From the NCBI GenBank assembly GCA_030524135.1, contig JAUNHA010000022.1, forward strand, positions 1 through 35,357: 35,357 nt of DNA, written 5' to 3'. The notes beneath the pieces are model-generated. The model ran no database searches. It worked only from the letters and a program-made list of their open reading frames with translations, and was not told where the DNA came from. Source of the DNA: Eubacteriales bacterium (GTDB lineage Bacteria > Bacillota > Clostridia > Lachnospirales > Lachnospiraceae). Position numbers and translations under genes: made by a program. This document shows, in pieces, positions 7,737-14,136 of the stretch; the stretch's first letter is position 1; every line of letters starts with the position of its first letter.

Positions 7737-7765
7737 ATGATACCATATTTGAAGCGGGCATTCAA
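7737..7765 (-). promoter_or_regulatory. Promoter of the Rrf2 gene
   Basis: On the minus strand, TTGAAT (7760-7765) and TATCAT (7737-7742) are 17 bases apart, with the start about 25 bases before the ATG. Confidence 0.65.
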
Positions 7766-7772
7766 GTTTGCC

Positions 7773-7802
7773 TTGACAAAAAGACGATACGGGGATTAGG
7801 AT
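7773..7802 (+). promoter_or_regulatory. Promoter of the LysR gene
   Basis: A perfect TTGACA (7773-7778) has a weak TAGGAT (7797-7802) 18 bases on. The poor -10 fits a promoter that needs activation. It lies only 7 bases from the -35 of the divergent Rrf2 promoter, so the two could share regulators. Confidence 0.5.
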
Positions 7803-7865
7803 AAACTATCTGTATAAAAGGACGCATGTAAAAGCCTGATGCAGTTAAGAGAAACGGAGAATGAT

Positions 7866-8807
7866 ATGACATTACAGCAGATACATTATGCGATCACGAT
7901 TTCGGAAACCGGCTCCCTCAACAAGGCGGCGGAGGTCCTTTATGTCGCCCAGCCTTCCTTAAGCGGCGCGATCCGGGACCTTGAGGAGGAGCTTGGCATT
8001 CAGATCTTCCACAGGAGCGGCAGAGGCGTGACGCTTACAAACGACGGAACGGAATTCATCACGCATGCAAGGCAGCTTTATCATCAGTATGAGACGATCC
8101 TTGACAAATACGGGGAGCAGGGAACGCTTAAGAAAAAATTCGGCGTTTCGGCACAGCACTATACCTTCGCGGTAAAGACCTTTGTGGAAATGGTAAAGCA
8201 GTTCAACATGGACGAGTATGAGTTTGCGATTCGTGAGACGAAGACCAGAGAGGTCATAGAGGATGTCAGTACTCTGAGAAGCGAGATCGGCATTCTGTAT
8301 CTCAATGATTTTAACCGCAATGTGCTGATGAAGCTGTTCAAGTCAAATGATCTCGAATTTCATCATCTGATCGACTGCAGTGCTTATGTCTATCTCTGGA
8401 ACGGACATCCGCTGGCAAAGGAAAAGATGATCACGCTGGAGCAGCTTGCCCCATATCCGTGCCTTTCCTTCGAACAGGGCGGTACCGGTTCATTTTACTT
8501 TGCAGAGGAGCTCCTGAGCACGGGCGAATATGCGCGTACAATAAAGGTCAATGACCGTGCGACCGTGCTCAATCTCATGAAGGGGCTGAACGGGTATACC
8601 CTGTGTTCCGGAATCGTCTGCGGAGACTTAAACGGAACGGAGTATCTTGCGGTGCCGTTCAAGGAAAACGCGAAAGCGGATTTCACGCGCATGGAGATCG
8701 GCTATATCGTGCGCAGAAATCAGATGCTGAGCAAAATGGGCGAGCTCTATATCCGGGAAACAAAGGAATATCTGACCAGAGAAGCCAGACTTCTGGAACA
8801 GGCTTAA
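7866..8807 (+). CDS. LysR-family transcriptional regulator
   Basis: A 313-residue regulator with the LysR helix-turn-helix at residues 1-60 (MTLQQIHYAITISETGSLNKAAEVLYVAQPS... motif) and a periplasmic-binding-like effector domain after about residue 90. The upstream in-frame ATG at 7839 lacks a ribosome site; ATG 7866 has CGGAG about seven bases before it. Location next to cysK and the Rrf2 gene suggests, but does not prove, a CysB/CysR-type role in sulfur assimilation with O-acetylserine-like co-inducers. The effector is not predictable from sequence. Confidence 0.9.
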   Translation: MTLQQIHYAITISETGSLNKAAEVLYVAQPSLSGAIRDLEEELGIQIFHRSGRGVTLTNDGTEFITHARQLYHQYETILDKYGEQGTLKKKFGVSAQHYTFAVKTFVEMVKQFNMDEYEFAIRETKTREVIEDVSTLRSEIGILYLNDFNRNVLMKLFKSNDLEFHHLIDCSAYVYLWNGHPLAKEKMITLEQLAPYPCLSFEQGGTGSFYFAEELLSTGEYARTIKVNDRATVLNLMKGLNGYTLCSGIVCGDLNGTEYLAVPFKENAKADFTRMEIGYIVRRNQMLSKMGELYIRETKEYLTREARLLEQA

Positions 8808-8871
8808 AACAGGAGGCGGCACTTCAACGCCTCGGGGATATCTATAAAAAAATGCCCCGCCGTACAATTTC

Positions 8872-8904
8872 TTAAAGAACCGTTTAAGAAGCCTTTAAGG
8901 AACC
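8872..8904 (+). repeat. Three 11-bp direct repeats; contains TTTAAG-N5-TTTAAG
   Basis: Units begin at 8872, 8883 and 8894: TTAAAGAACCG, TTTAAGAAGCC and TTTAAGGAACC. The second and third give TTTAAG-N5-TTTAAG exactly, the published streptococcal CiaR box. The 11-bp period is what an OmpR/PhoB-type response regulator dimer recognises. A fourth decayed unit may follow at 8905. The site is about 55 bases upstream of the -10 for the LCP gene. Confidence 0.6.
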
Positions 8905-8957
8905 TTACGATTGCCTGAAAAAAAAGTGTCATTTGTGGATTTTCCCACGCAATGCGT

Positions 8958-8963
8958 TATAAT
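8958..8963 (+). promoter_or_regulatory. -10 element of the LCP gene promoter
   Basis: A perfect TATAAT has no good -35 partner at 16-18 bases (GTGGAT at 8935-8940 is weak), which fits an activator-dependent promoter using the repeats upstream. Confidence 0.5.
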
Positions 8964-8985
8964 AGCCACGAACGTTGTGGACAAC

Positions 8986-9012
8986 ATGCCGCGATACAAC
9001 GCGGCATTTTTT
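8986..9012 (+). terminator. Intrinsic terminator inside the LCP leader
   Basis: ATGCCGCG (8986-8993) and CGCGGCAT (9000-9007) form a perfect 8-bp stem with a six-base loop and six T. It lies after the TATAAT at 8958 and before the coding start at 9046, so it may attenuate expression. A smaller GTTGT/ACAAC hairpin (8974-8985) precedes it. Confidence 0.75.
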
Positions 9013-9045
9013 AAAATCAGGATTTAAAGGCAAGAGGTTTTTGAA

Positions 9046-10794
9046 ATGAGACAGGAACATTACGATGCGGGCAGGAGCCGCCGGGCAAAACGATCCTCCG
9101 GACACGCTTATGCGGAAATTATGCGCGGCAGGCAGGAAGGGGAAACGGATTTCGAAGAGGATTTTCGAGACGGCTATGTCGAAGATGAGTTTGATACGCA
9201 GTGGGATGACGGAGAGCGGAATGACAGGTCCGTGAGAGCGCGGAAAACGCATAAAAAGGCAGTCGGGCGCGGGCGGAAAAGAAAACCTGTGCTTCTGATT
9301 CTGCTGGGGGTTCTGCTCGTGATCGGTGTTTATTTTGTGGGAAAGAACCTGCTGCAGGGCGAGAACTGGACGGTCGCTGTATTCGGCGTGGATTCAAGAG
9401 AGGGAAGCCTCGAGAAAAATACGCGTTCAGATGTCATCATGCTCGTGAACATCAATAAAAAGACGCATGAGGTGAAACTTGCTTCCGTGTACAGGGATAC
9501 CTATCTGCGCGTCAATGACGACAGCGAGTACAATAAGATCAACAAAGCCTATGAAGAAGGCGGACATGCGCAGGCGGTTGCGGCGCTCGAGGAAAACCTC
9601 GATATTAAGATCGATGATTATATGACCTTCAGCTGGGCGGCGGTCGCAAAGGGCATCAATGAGCTCGGCGGCGTCGACCTGGAGATCAGCGATGCGGAGT
9701 TTTCCATTATCAATGCGTTTATCACGGAGACGGTCAATTCGACAGGAATTGGCTCCGTGCAGCTTACGCATGCGGGCATGCAGCATCTTGACGGCGTGCA
9801 GGCGGTGGCATACGGCAGACTGCGCCTGATCGATACGGATTTTAACCGCACGGCAAGACAGCGGAAGGTCCTGTCGCTTGCGCTTGATAAGGCAAAACAG
9901 GCGGATCCCGGAAAACTCGTAAACCTTGCGGCGGCGCTTTTGCCGGAGGTTTCCACGAGCATCGGAATTGACGATATTGCACCGATGCTGAAAAATATCG
10001 GAGACTATCAGCTTACGGAGACGAAGGGCTTCCCGTTCTCGCTTAAAACAATGGATATCGGTAAGCTTGACTGTGTTGTACCGACGACGCTTGCAAGCAA
10101 TGTTGAGCTTCTGCACCAGTTTTTATTTGGAGAAACAGAGTATAAGGCAAGTGCGCGGGTACAGGAGATCAGCGACAGGATCGCGAGAGACAGCGGACTG
10201 ACGGAGGCCGGAACGGTACTCTCTGATTTCGGTACGGACGGCGGTGTGATCTACCATACCCCTGAACCGGAGACCGCAGCGCCGCAGGAGACGGAGCCGC
10301 AGTCATCTCAGGAAGAAAGCCTGAGCGGCGAGGCGGAAGAAACGGAAACCGGAACAGACGAAAGCACGGAAACGGAGAATGGCTCTGACGCGTCGGAGGG
10401 AGACGGGGAAGTGCCGGAAGAATCCACAGAGCAGGATGAGATGCAGTCAGAAGACAGTCAGGAAAATGGTTCGCACACTGATCGCCCGGAGAACGGACAG
10501 AGACCGGGAGAGACACAGAATCATTCCGGTGAAAATGCCGGCGAAGGCGCTGCCGGGGGAGAAACAGGGCCGCATGGAAACGGACCTTCGGTCACAGAGA
10601 CCCCACAGATCGGAGAAGTGCCGGGCGGAAATGTTCCGGAGGATTCCGGAAATACTTCGAATACGCAGAATACAGAGGGACCTGGCAGTCATAATGACCC
10701 TGGTACCGCTGCAGATACGAATAATACTGCCGGTCCCGGGGCCGCAGAGCCGGGCGCTGAATCAGAGACGGAGGCAGCAGGTCCGGGTGTTTAA
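9046..10794 (+). CDS. LCP-family (LytR-CpsA-Psr) cell wall glycopolymer ligase
   Basis: A 582-residue membrane protein that would attach teichoic acid-like or capsular polymers from lipid carriers to peptidoglycan. A charged cytoplasmic N-terminus (1-80) is followed by one TM helix (about 81-99) and the LCP domain (about 109-300). That domain carries the signatures FGVDSREGSLEKNTRSDVIML, ASVYRDTYL, LGGVDLEI and AYGRLR...FNRTARQRKV, which hold the Asp/Arg residues that bind Mg2+ and pyrophosphate. From about residue 400 the protein is a low-complexity tail rich in Glu, Thr, Ser, Gly and Pro, probably spanning the wall. AGAGG lies nine bases before ATG. The next gene encodes a membrane SH3 protein. 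Confidence 0.92.
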   Translation: MRQEHYDAGRSRRAKRSSGHAYAEIMRGRQEGETDFEEDFRDGYVEDEFDTQWDDGERNDRSVRARKTHKKAVGRGRKRKPVLLILLGVLLVIGVYFVGKNLLQGENWTVAVFGVDSREGSLEKNTRSDVIMLVNINKKTHEVKLASVYRDTYLRVNDDSEYNKINKAYEEGGHAQAVAALEENLDIKIDDYMTFSWAAVAKGINELGGVDLEISDAEFSIINAFITETVNSTGIGSVQLTHAGMQHLDGVQAVAYGRLRLIDTDFNRTARQRKVLSLALDKAKQADPGKLVNLAAALLPEVSTSIGIDDIAPMLKNIGDYQLTETKGFPFSLKTMDIGKLDCVVPTTLASNVELLHQFLFGETEYKASARVQEISDRIARDSGLTEAGTVLSDFGTDGGVIYHTPEPETAAPQETEPQSSQEESLSGEAEETETGTDESTETENGSDASEGDGEVPEESTEQDEMQSEDSQENGSHTDRPENGQRPGETQNHSGENAGEGAAGGETGPHGNGPSVTETPQIGEVPGGNVPEDSGNTSNTQNTEGPGSHNDPGTAADTNNTAGPGAAEPGAESETEAAGPGV

Positions 10795-10807
10795 ACAGGA
10801 TATAAGG

Positions 10808-10840
10808 AATCAGAACGGGCGGCTTTCGCCTGATCTGATT
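10808..10840 (+). other. Intergenic hairpin between the LCP and SH3 genes
   Basis: AATCAGA...GGGCG pairs with CGCC...TCTGATT around a short loop. There is no T tract, so it is more likely a processing or stability element, or a leaky terminator, within a two-gene operon. Confidence 0.45.
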
Positions 10841-10884
10841 TCGTCCGGGTGTATGGCATGAGACGAAGAGAGACAGGAGAACGA

Positions 10885-11280
10885 ATGAGAGAAAACAGAG
10901 CGGGAAAGGAAAGCAGAACACAGGAGCGCACTTCATGGCGCGGCGGCAGTTCTTTCCTTACGCTGCCTTTCATCGTTCTCTGCCTGTTTCTTTTTTGTAT
11001 TTCCGCATTTGCGGGATATCAGTATACGGCAGTACATGACAATGGTACGGTCTCTGAACGGGATGCCGCAATGGGCGCGGTAAAGATCATACAGAACTGC
11101 AATATCAGAGAAGCGCCGGGTACGGTATCTGAGGTGATCGGAGGCGGAAAAGAAGGCGATATCTATGAATATGCCGGAAGCACTGAGATCACAGGAGAGG
11201 ACAGCCGGTGGTTCAGCATCCGCTTTGAGGGGGGAATTGGCTGGGTCAGTGAGGCGGTTGCAGAACTTACCATTGATTAG
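10885..11280 (+). CDS. Membrane-anchored bacterial SH3-domain protein
   Basis: 131 residues: a basic cytoplasmic N-terminus, one TM segment (FLTLPFIVLCLFLFCISAF, about 27-45), then a C-terminal SH3b domain (VKIIQNCNIREAPGTVSEVI... to the end). SH3b domains often bind peptidoglycan stem peptides or other wall polymers. ATG 10885 has AGGAG five bases upstream, whereas in-frame ATGs at 10849 and 10858 lack one. It follows the LCP gene by 90 bases, so a role in wall assembly or sensing is inferred. No catalytic domain is present. Confidence 0.75.
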   Translation: MRENRAGKESRTQERTSWRGGSSFLTLPFIVLCLFLFCISAFAGYQYTAVHDNGTVSERDAAMGAVKIIQNCNIREAPGTVSEVIGGGKEGDIYEYAGSTEITGEDSRWFSIRFEGGIGWVSEAVAELTID

Positions 11281-11328
11281 AAAGCAGCTTCAACAAAAAG
11301 ATTGTATTTATTTTAGTACAATTGCCAA

Positions 11329-11357
11329 TAGAAAGAATCGCGTTCTTATGGTATTAT
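11329..11357 (+). promoter_or_regulatory. Extended -10 promoter before the gene-poor region
   Basis: TAGAAA (11329-11334), a 17-base spacer, then TGG-TATTAT (11349-11357). The TGn extension makes it a good sigma-A promoter with a start near 11364, and there is no protein gene for the next 260 bases. Confidence 0.6.
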
Positions 11358-11363
11358 AAAGAC

Positions 11364-11600
11364 AACTTAAGAAGACCTTATAAAAACTTCAAAAGCTTCC
11401 GGAAAATCAATGATTTATCAAATGTAAGCTGAATTATAAGAGCTTAATACTCGGACAGCAGCAGGACGCTTGGCAGATTGTTAAAGAAACGGTAAGCAGC
11501 TCATCATAAAAAATGAGTGTGAAGAACTTAATAAGGAGACCTTAAGACCCAGATAAAACTGAATAGCAAAATGACAACCGGATAATTATTTTAGATGAAG
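11364..11600 (+). ncRNA. Candidate structured non-coding RNA
   Basis: An AT-rich stretch follows a good promoter and has no credible reading frame. It can form a chain of short stems: TAAGCT/AGCTTA (11425-11430/11441-11446), a GCTT/AAGC stem around TTGTT-AAAG-AAACG (about 11469-11497), CTCAT/ATGAG (11500-11504/11513-11517), and AAGG-AGA-CCTT within 11527-11546. A-rich joining segments link them. Two related segments, near 11366-11380 and 11527-11546, share a CTTAAGAAG-CCTTA-like motif. This looks like a conserved RNA of the size of Clostridial raiA/ARRPOF-type RNAs, but the family guess is unverified. The 3' end is uncertain; no terminator is clear before 11802. Confidence 0.5.
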
Positions 11601-11626
11601 CTCAATTCAATGAACTGCATCAGAAC

Positions 11627-11734
11627 ATGCCAAAGAGAAAGGCAAAAAAGATAATTATTCAAAGCCAAAAGAAAGGGGAAACGTCCAATGGCAGAATGTC
11701 AGAGATAAGAGCTTCTGTGAAAAGAATTGAGTAG
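11627..11734 (+). CDS. Possible 35-residue basic peptide
   Basis: A short reading frame begins MPKRKAKKIIIQSQKKGE and ends at TAG 11732. It is Lys/Arg-rich and the frame stays open upstream to about 11570. There is no good ribosome binding site before ATG 11627, so it may be part of the RNA region or the relic of a longer gene. I do not recognise it. Confidence 0.2.
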   Translation: MPKRKAKKIIIQSQKKGETSNGRMSEIRASVKRIE

Positions 11735-11748
11735 CAGAGGCTCTTATC
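11704..11748 (+). other. Long inverted repeat after the candidate RNA
   Basis: GATAAGAGC and GCTCTTATC arms, extended by TCTG/CAGA, enclose a loop of about 17 bases. No T tract follows, so it is not a standard terminator. Confidence 0.55.
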
Positions 11749-11801
11749 CGTTTGGAAGATACATTCGAAAGATACAATTCTTATATCTGTTTTCATCTCT
11801 T

Positions 11802-11829
11802 AGCGGCAGCAAGCCTGCCGGCTTTTTAT
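11802..11829 (+). terminator. Terminator before the HTH pair
   Basis: AGCGGCAG and CTGCCGGCT pair around a short loop and are followed by TTTTTATTT. It would close any transcript from the promoter at 11329, about 57 bases before the first HTH gene. Confidence 0.7.
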
Positions 11830-11885
11830 TTCTACATTTAATCATACAATCATACCGGCACTTTCTGCCGGACATCAGGAGTTTT

Positions 11886-12098
11886 ATGATCAGTTATCAA
11901 AAATTATGGGTGCTTCTGAAAGAGCGGGGAATCACCCAGAGCATGCTGCGCAGAGAGTACGGCATTACTCCGCAGTGTATTTCCGCGCTGAAAGAGGACC
12001 GTTATGTAAGAACGGCGCTTCTGGATAAGCTCTGCCTTATTCTTTCCTGCGATGTATCCGAGATCCTTGAGCGAAAGGAGGATGCGGGTGAGATATGA
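11886..12098 (+). CDS. Small XRE-type HTH protein 1
   Basis: A 70-residue single-domain DNA-binding protein: W-LLKERGITQSMLRREYGI is helix 1-2 of a Cro/CI fold, and ITPQCISALKED the recognition helix region. ATG 11886 has CAGGAG four to five bases upstream. The frame is open to 11727 but without another good start. It overlaps the next gene, a diverged copy of itself. There is no effector or oligomerisation domain, so it may act as a small repressor or pair with its neighbour. Targets unknown. Confidence 0.75.
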   Translation: MISYQKLWVLLKERGITQSMLRREYGITPQCISALKEDRYVRTALLDKLCLILSCDVSEILERKEDAGEI

Positions 12099-12366
12099 CG
12101 GACTGTTTCTTTTGCTTCGGGAAAGGGGCATCCGAAGGACGGAGCTTGTAAAAAAGGGCGTGCTCTCGGCGGAGACCTTGATGCGGCTTCGGCGCAATGA
12201 ATCCGTATCCCTGCATACGATCGAACATCTGAGCAGATATCTTGACTGCGGGCTGTTTGATCTGATGGCCTCAGATTCGGCGGCGGAAAATGAAATAAAT
12301 CGTGAAAATGGGGAGAGAAACGCTGTTTTTCGGCATAAAATGGGAGCGAATCAACATAAAACTTGA
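12088..12366 (+). CDS. Small XRE-type HTH protein 2
   Basis: 92 residues. A GTG start at 12088 is chosen because AAGGAGG (12075-12081) is six bases upstream; ATG 12082 would be touching it. The fold LFLLLRERGIRRTELVKKGVLSAETLMRLRRNE parallels HTH protein 1 (LWVLLKERGITQSMLRREYGI), so the pair looks like a tandem duplication. The start overlaps the upstream stop by 11 bases, implying translational coupling. A charged tail of about 30 residues follows the HTH. The residue run SVSLHTIEHLSRYLDC is typical of HTH_26 (Cro/C1) proteins. Confidence 0.75.
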   Translation: MRYDGLFLLLRERGIRRTELVKKGVLSAETLMRLRRNESVSLHTIEHLSRYLDCGLFDLMASDSAAENEINRENGERNAVFRHKMGANQHKT

Positions 12367-12391
12367 AAAACAGCTTTGAAAGTGGTATATT
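12363..12391 (+). promoter_or_regulatory. Promoter of the HAD phosphatase gene
   Basis: TTGAAA (12363-12368), 17 bases, TATATT (12386-12391), with a TGG extension just before the -10. It begins at the stop codon of HTH protein 2. Confidence 0.75.
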
Positions 12392-12431
12392 GATTCTATC
12401 ATGCTATCATTTGACAGTAGAAAGGCATACT

Positions 12432-13106
12432 ATGGAAAAGAAATACATCCTGTTTGATCTGGATGGAACCCTTACGGATTCATATGAGGGCATTATCAAT
12501 GCCCTGTGCTATTCACTTTCAGAACTGGGCATCGCACCGAAGCCGGAAGGCTTCCGCAATGTAATCGGGCCTCCGTTAAGCCATACCTACATGGATACTT
12601 ACGGTATGACGGCGGCGGAGTCGGACAGGGCCGTGAATATCTTTCACGACTATTATGAGTCAAAGGGAAAATTCGAAAATCATCCGTATGAAGGCGTGCT
12701 GGAGATGCTGCAGACGCTCAATGCCCATGGCAAAAAGCTGATGATCGCGACGGCAAAGCCCGAGCATATGGCAGTAGATATTGCCGAGCATTTCGGGTTG
12801 AGCCCGTATCTGTGCTTTATTGCAGGGGTGACGGACGAGGGCATGATGGAGAACACAGCGCCCAACGTCAGAAAGAATAAGCGGGATGTGCTTGCGTATA
12901 TCCTCAAGTCCAACGATATTAAGGATCCGGAAAATGCCGTCATGGTAGGCGACCGGGCCTACGATATGACCGCAGCCGCAGAGCTGGGATTGCAGACGGT
13001 CGGCGTGCTCTATGGCTTTGGAACCGAGGAGGAGCTCTCATCAGCGGGCGCGCAGTATCTGGCCGGCTCTCCGTTGGATGTGACGAAGTATATCATCGAA
13101 TCGTGA
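12432..13106 (+). CDS. HAD-superfamily hydrolase (phosphoglycolate phosphatase-like)
   Basis: A 224-residue soluble phosphatase. Motif I is DLDGTLTDS at about residue 9, motif II IATAKP near 116, the conserved Lys lies around 160 (VRKNKRDVL), and motif IV is MVGDRAYDMTAA. An alpha-helical type 1 cap is inserted after motif I. The family covers phosphoglycolate, 5'-nucleotide and pyrophosphate-type substrates; the exact one cannot be read. GAAAGG precedes ATG 12432 by about seven bases. It is monocistronic with its own promoter and terminator. Confidence 0.9.
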   Translation: MEKKYILFDLDGTLTDSYEGIINALCYSLSELGIAPKPEGFRNVIGPPLSHTYMDTYGMTAAESDRAVNIFHDYYESKGKFENHPYEGVLEMLQTLNAHGKKLMIATAKPEHMAVDIAEHFGLSPYLCFIAGVTDEGMMENTAPNVRKNKRDVLAYILKSNDIKDPENAVMVGDRAYDMTAAAELGLQTVGVLYGFGTEEELSSAGAQYLAGSPLDVTKYIIES

Positions 13107-13115
13107 GGATAAGCC

Positions 13116-13180
13116 GGGGAGACTGCCCCGGATAGCATCATCGGAATATGGGTGCCTGCCATGCCGCAGGCACTTTTTTT
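13116..13180 (+). terminator. Terminator of the HAD gene
   Basis: A first hairpin CCGGGG/CCCCGG (13116-13133) precedes a classic terminator, GTGCCTGC (13152-13159) with GCAGGCAC (13166-13173) and seven T. Confidence 0.85.
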
Positions 13181-13407
13181 GGTTCGTCTGCGGGAATGAA
13201 TGCAGAGCTGCGGCAGTTCTTTTGACGGCGGTTTGTTTGTTAAAAATGTGACAAGTTTACCCTTGTCTTTTTTTTTATTTTATGAGAAAATAAATGGAGA
13301 AACAGCCGGGTTTGCACGGAAATCATCAGGGTATAGGGAAAAAAGCTCCTGTATTTTTCATGCATCGGCTTTTCGTGTTGAAGATAAATCGAAAGGAGCT
13401 AAATCGC
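13181..13407 (+). promoter_or_regulatory. Upstream region of the scaffold/GGGtGRT pair with a Rex-like site
   Basis: A Rex-like sequence lies at 13237-13254: TTGTTAA, four bases, GTGACAA. It matches 12 of the 14 fixed positions of a Rex operator if TTAACAA and TTCACAA half-sites are both allowed. Just after it, GACAAG/CTTGTC (13250-13267) forms a six-bp hairpin followed by nine T, which could be a weak terminator or attenuator. A weak promoter may be TTGTCT (13263)/GAAAAT (13286). The long leader up to 13407 shows only one AAAAGC/GCTTTT pairing. Confidence 0.4.
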
Positions 13408-14115
13408 ATGATTTACACACAGGAAGTTGAACACATGTGTCCTGTCGCACAGGGCGTACATCACGGCGCTGCACCGATTCCTGAAGAGGGAAAATGGGTT
13501 CAGGCAAAGGAAGTAAAGGATATTTCCGGCCTTACGCATGGTGTGGGCTGGTGCGCACCGCAGCAGGGTGCCTGCAAGCTGACGCTTAATATCAAGGAAG
13601 GCATCATCCAGGAAGCGCTTGTCGAGACCATCGGCTGCTCGGGCATGACCCATTCAGCAGCGATGGCAGCGGAGATCCTGCCGGGTCTTACGGTACTGGA
13701 GGCGCTTAACACGGATCTGGTATGCGATGCGATCAACACCGCTATGCGCGAGCTGTTCCTCCAGATCGCTTACGGACGTTCCCAGTCTGCATTTTCAGAT
13801 GACGGACTTCCTGTAGGAGCCGGACTTGAGGATCTTGGAAAAGGTCTCCGCTCCCAGGTTGGAACCATGTATGGTACGCTTAAGAAGGGTCCGCGTTATC
13901 TGGAGATGGCAGAGGGCTATGTAACCGGAATCGCACTCGATGAGAACGACCAGATCATCGGCTACGAATTCGTTTCTCTTGGAAAAATGACCGACTTCAT
14001 CAAGAAGGGCGACGACCCGAACACCGCCTATGAAAAGGCAAAGGGTAAGTACGGCCGTGTGGATGAGGCTGCAAAGATCATCGATCCGCGCACCGATCAG
14101 GAAGTCGAGAAATAA
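13408..14115 (+). CDS. IscU/NifU-like iron-sulfur cluster assembly scaffold
   Basis: A 235-residue protein. The middle region (about 55-110) matches the IscU fold: ACKLTLNIKEGIIQEALVE, then IGCSGMTHSAAMAAEIL, then LEALNTDLVCDAI. Cys77 and Cys106 are in the positions of the second and third IscU cluster ligands. Further cysteines sit at 11, 49 and 56. The C-terminal half (TMYGTLKKGPRYLEMAEGYVTGIAL onward) is an extension not found in IscU. AAAGGAG precedes ATG 13408; the upstream in-frame ATG has no support. It is 21 bases from the GGGtGRT gene and clearly co-transcribed. Whether it builds clusters generally or for its partner is unknown. Confidence 0.8.
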   Translation: MIYTQEVEHMCPVAQGVHHGAAPIPEEGKWVQAKEVKDISGLTHGVGWCAPQQGACKLTLNIKEGIIQEALVETIGCSGMTHSAAMAAEILPGLTVLEALNTDLVCDAINTAMRELFLQIAYGRSQSAFSDDGLPVGAGLEDLGKGLRSQVGTMYGTLKKGPRYLEMAEGYVTGIALDENDQIIGYEFVSLGKMTDFIKKGDDPNTAYEKAKGKYGRVDEAAKIIDPRTDQEVEK

Positions 14116-14136
14116 GGGTTAAGGAGGAGAGACGAA

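Noticed and set aside
11886-12366. Toxin-antitoxin pair
   Set aside because: Both proteins are HTH-like and neither looks like a toxin; duplication explains them better.
13250-13276. Firm terminator before the scaffold gene
   Set aside because: The stem is only six bp and overlaps the Rex-like site and a promoter; I list it only as a possible attenuator.
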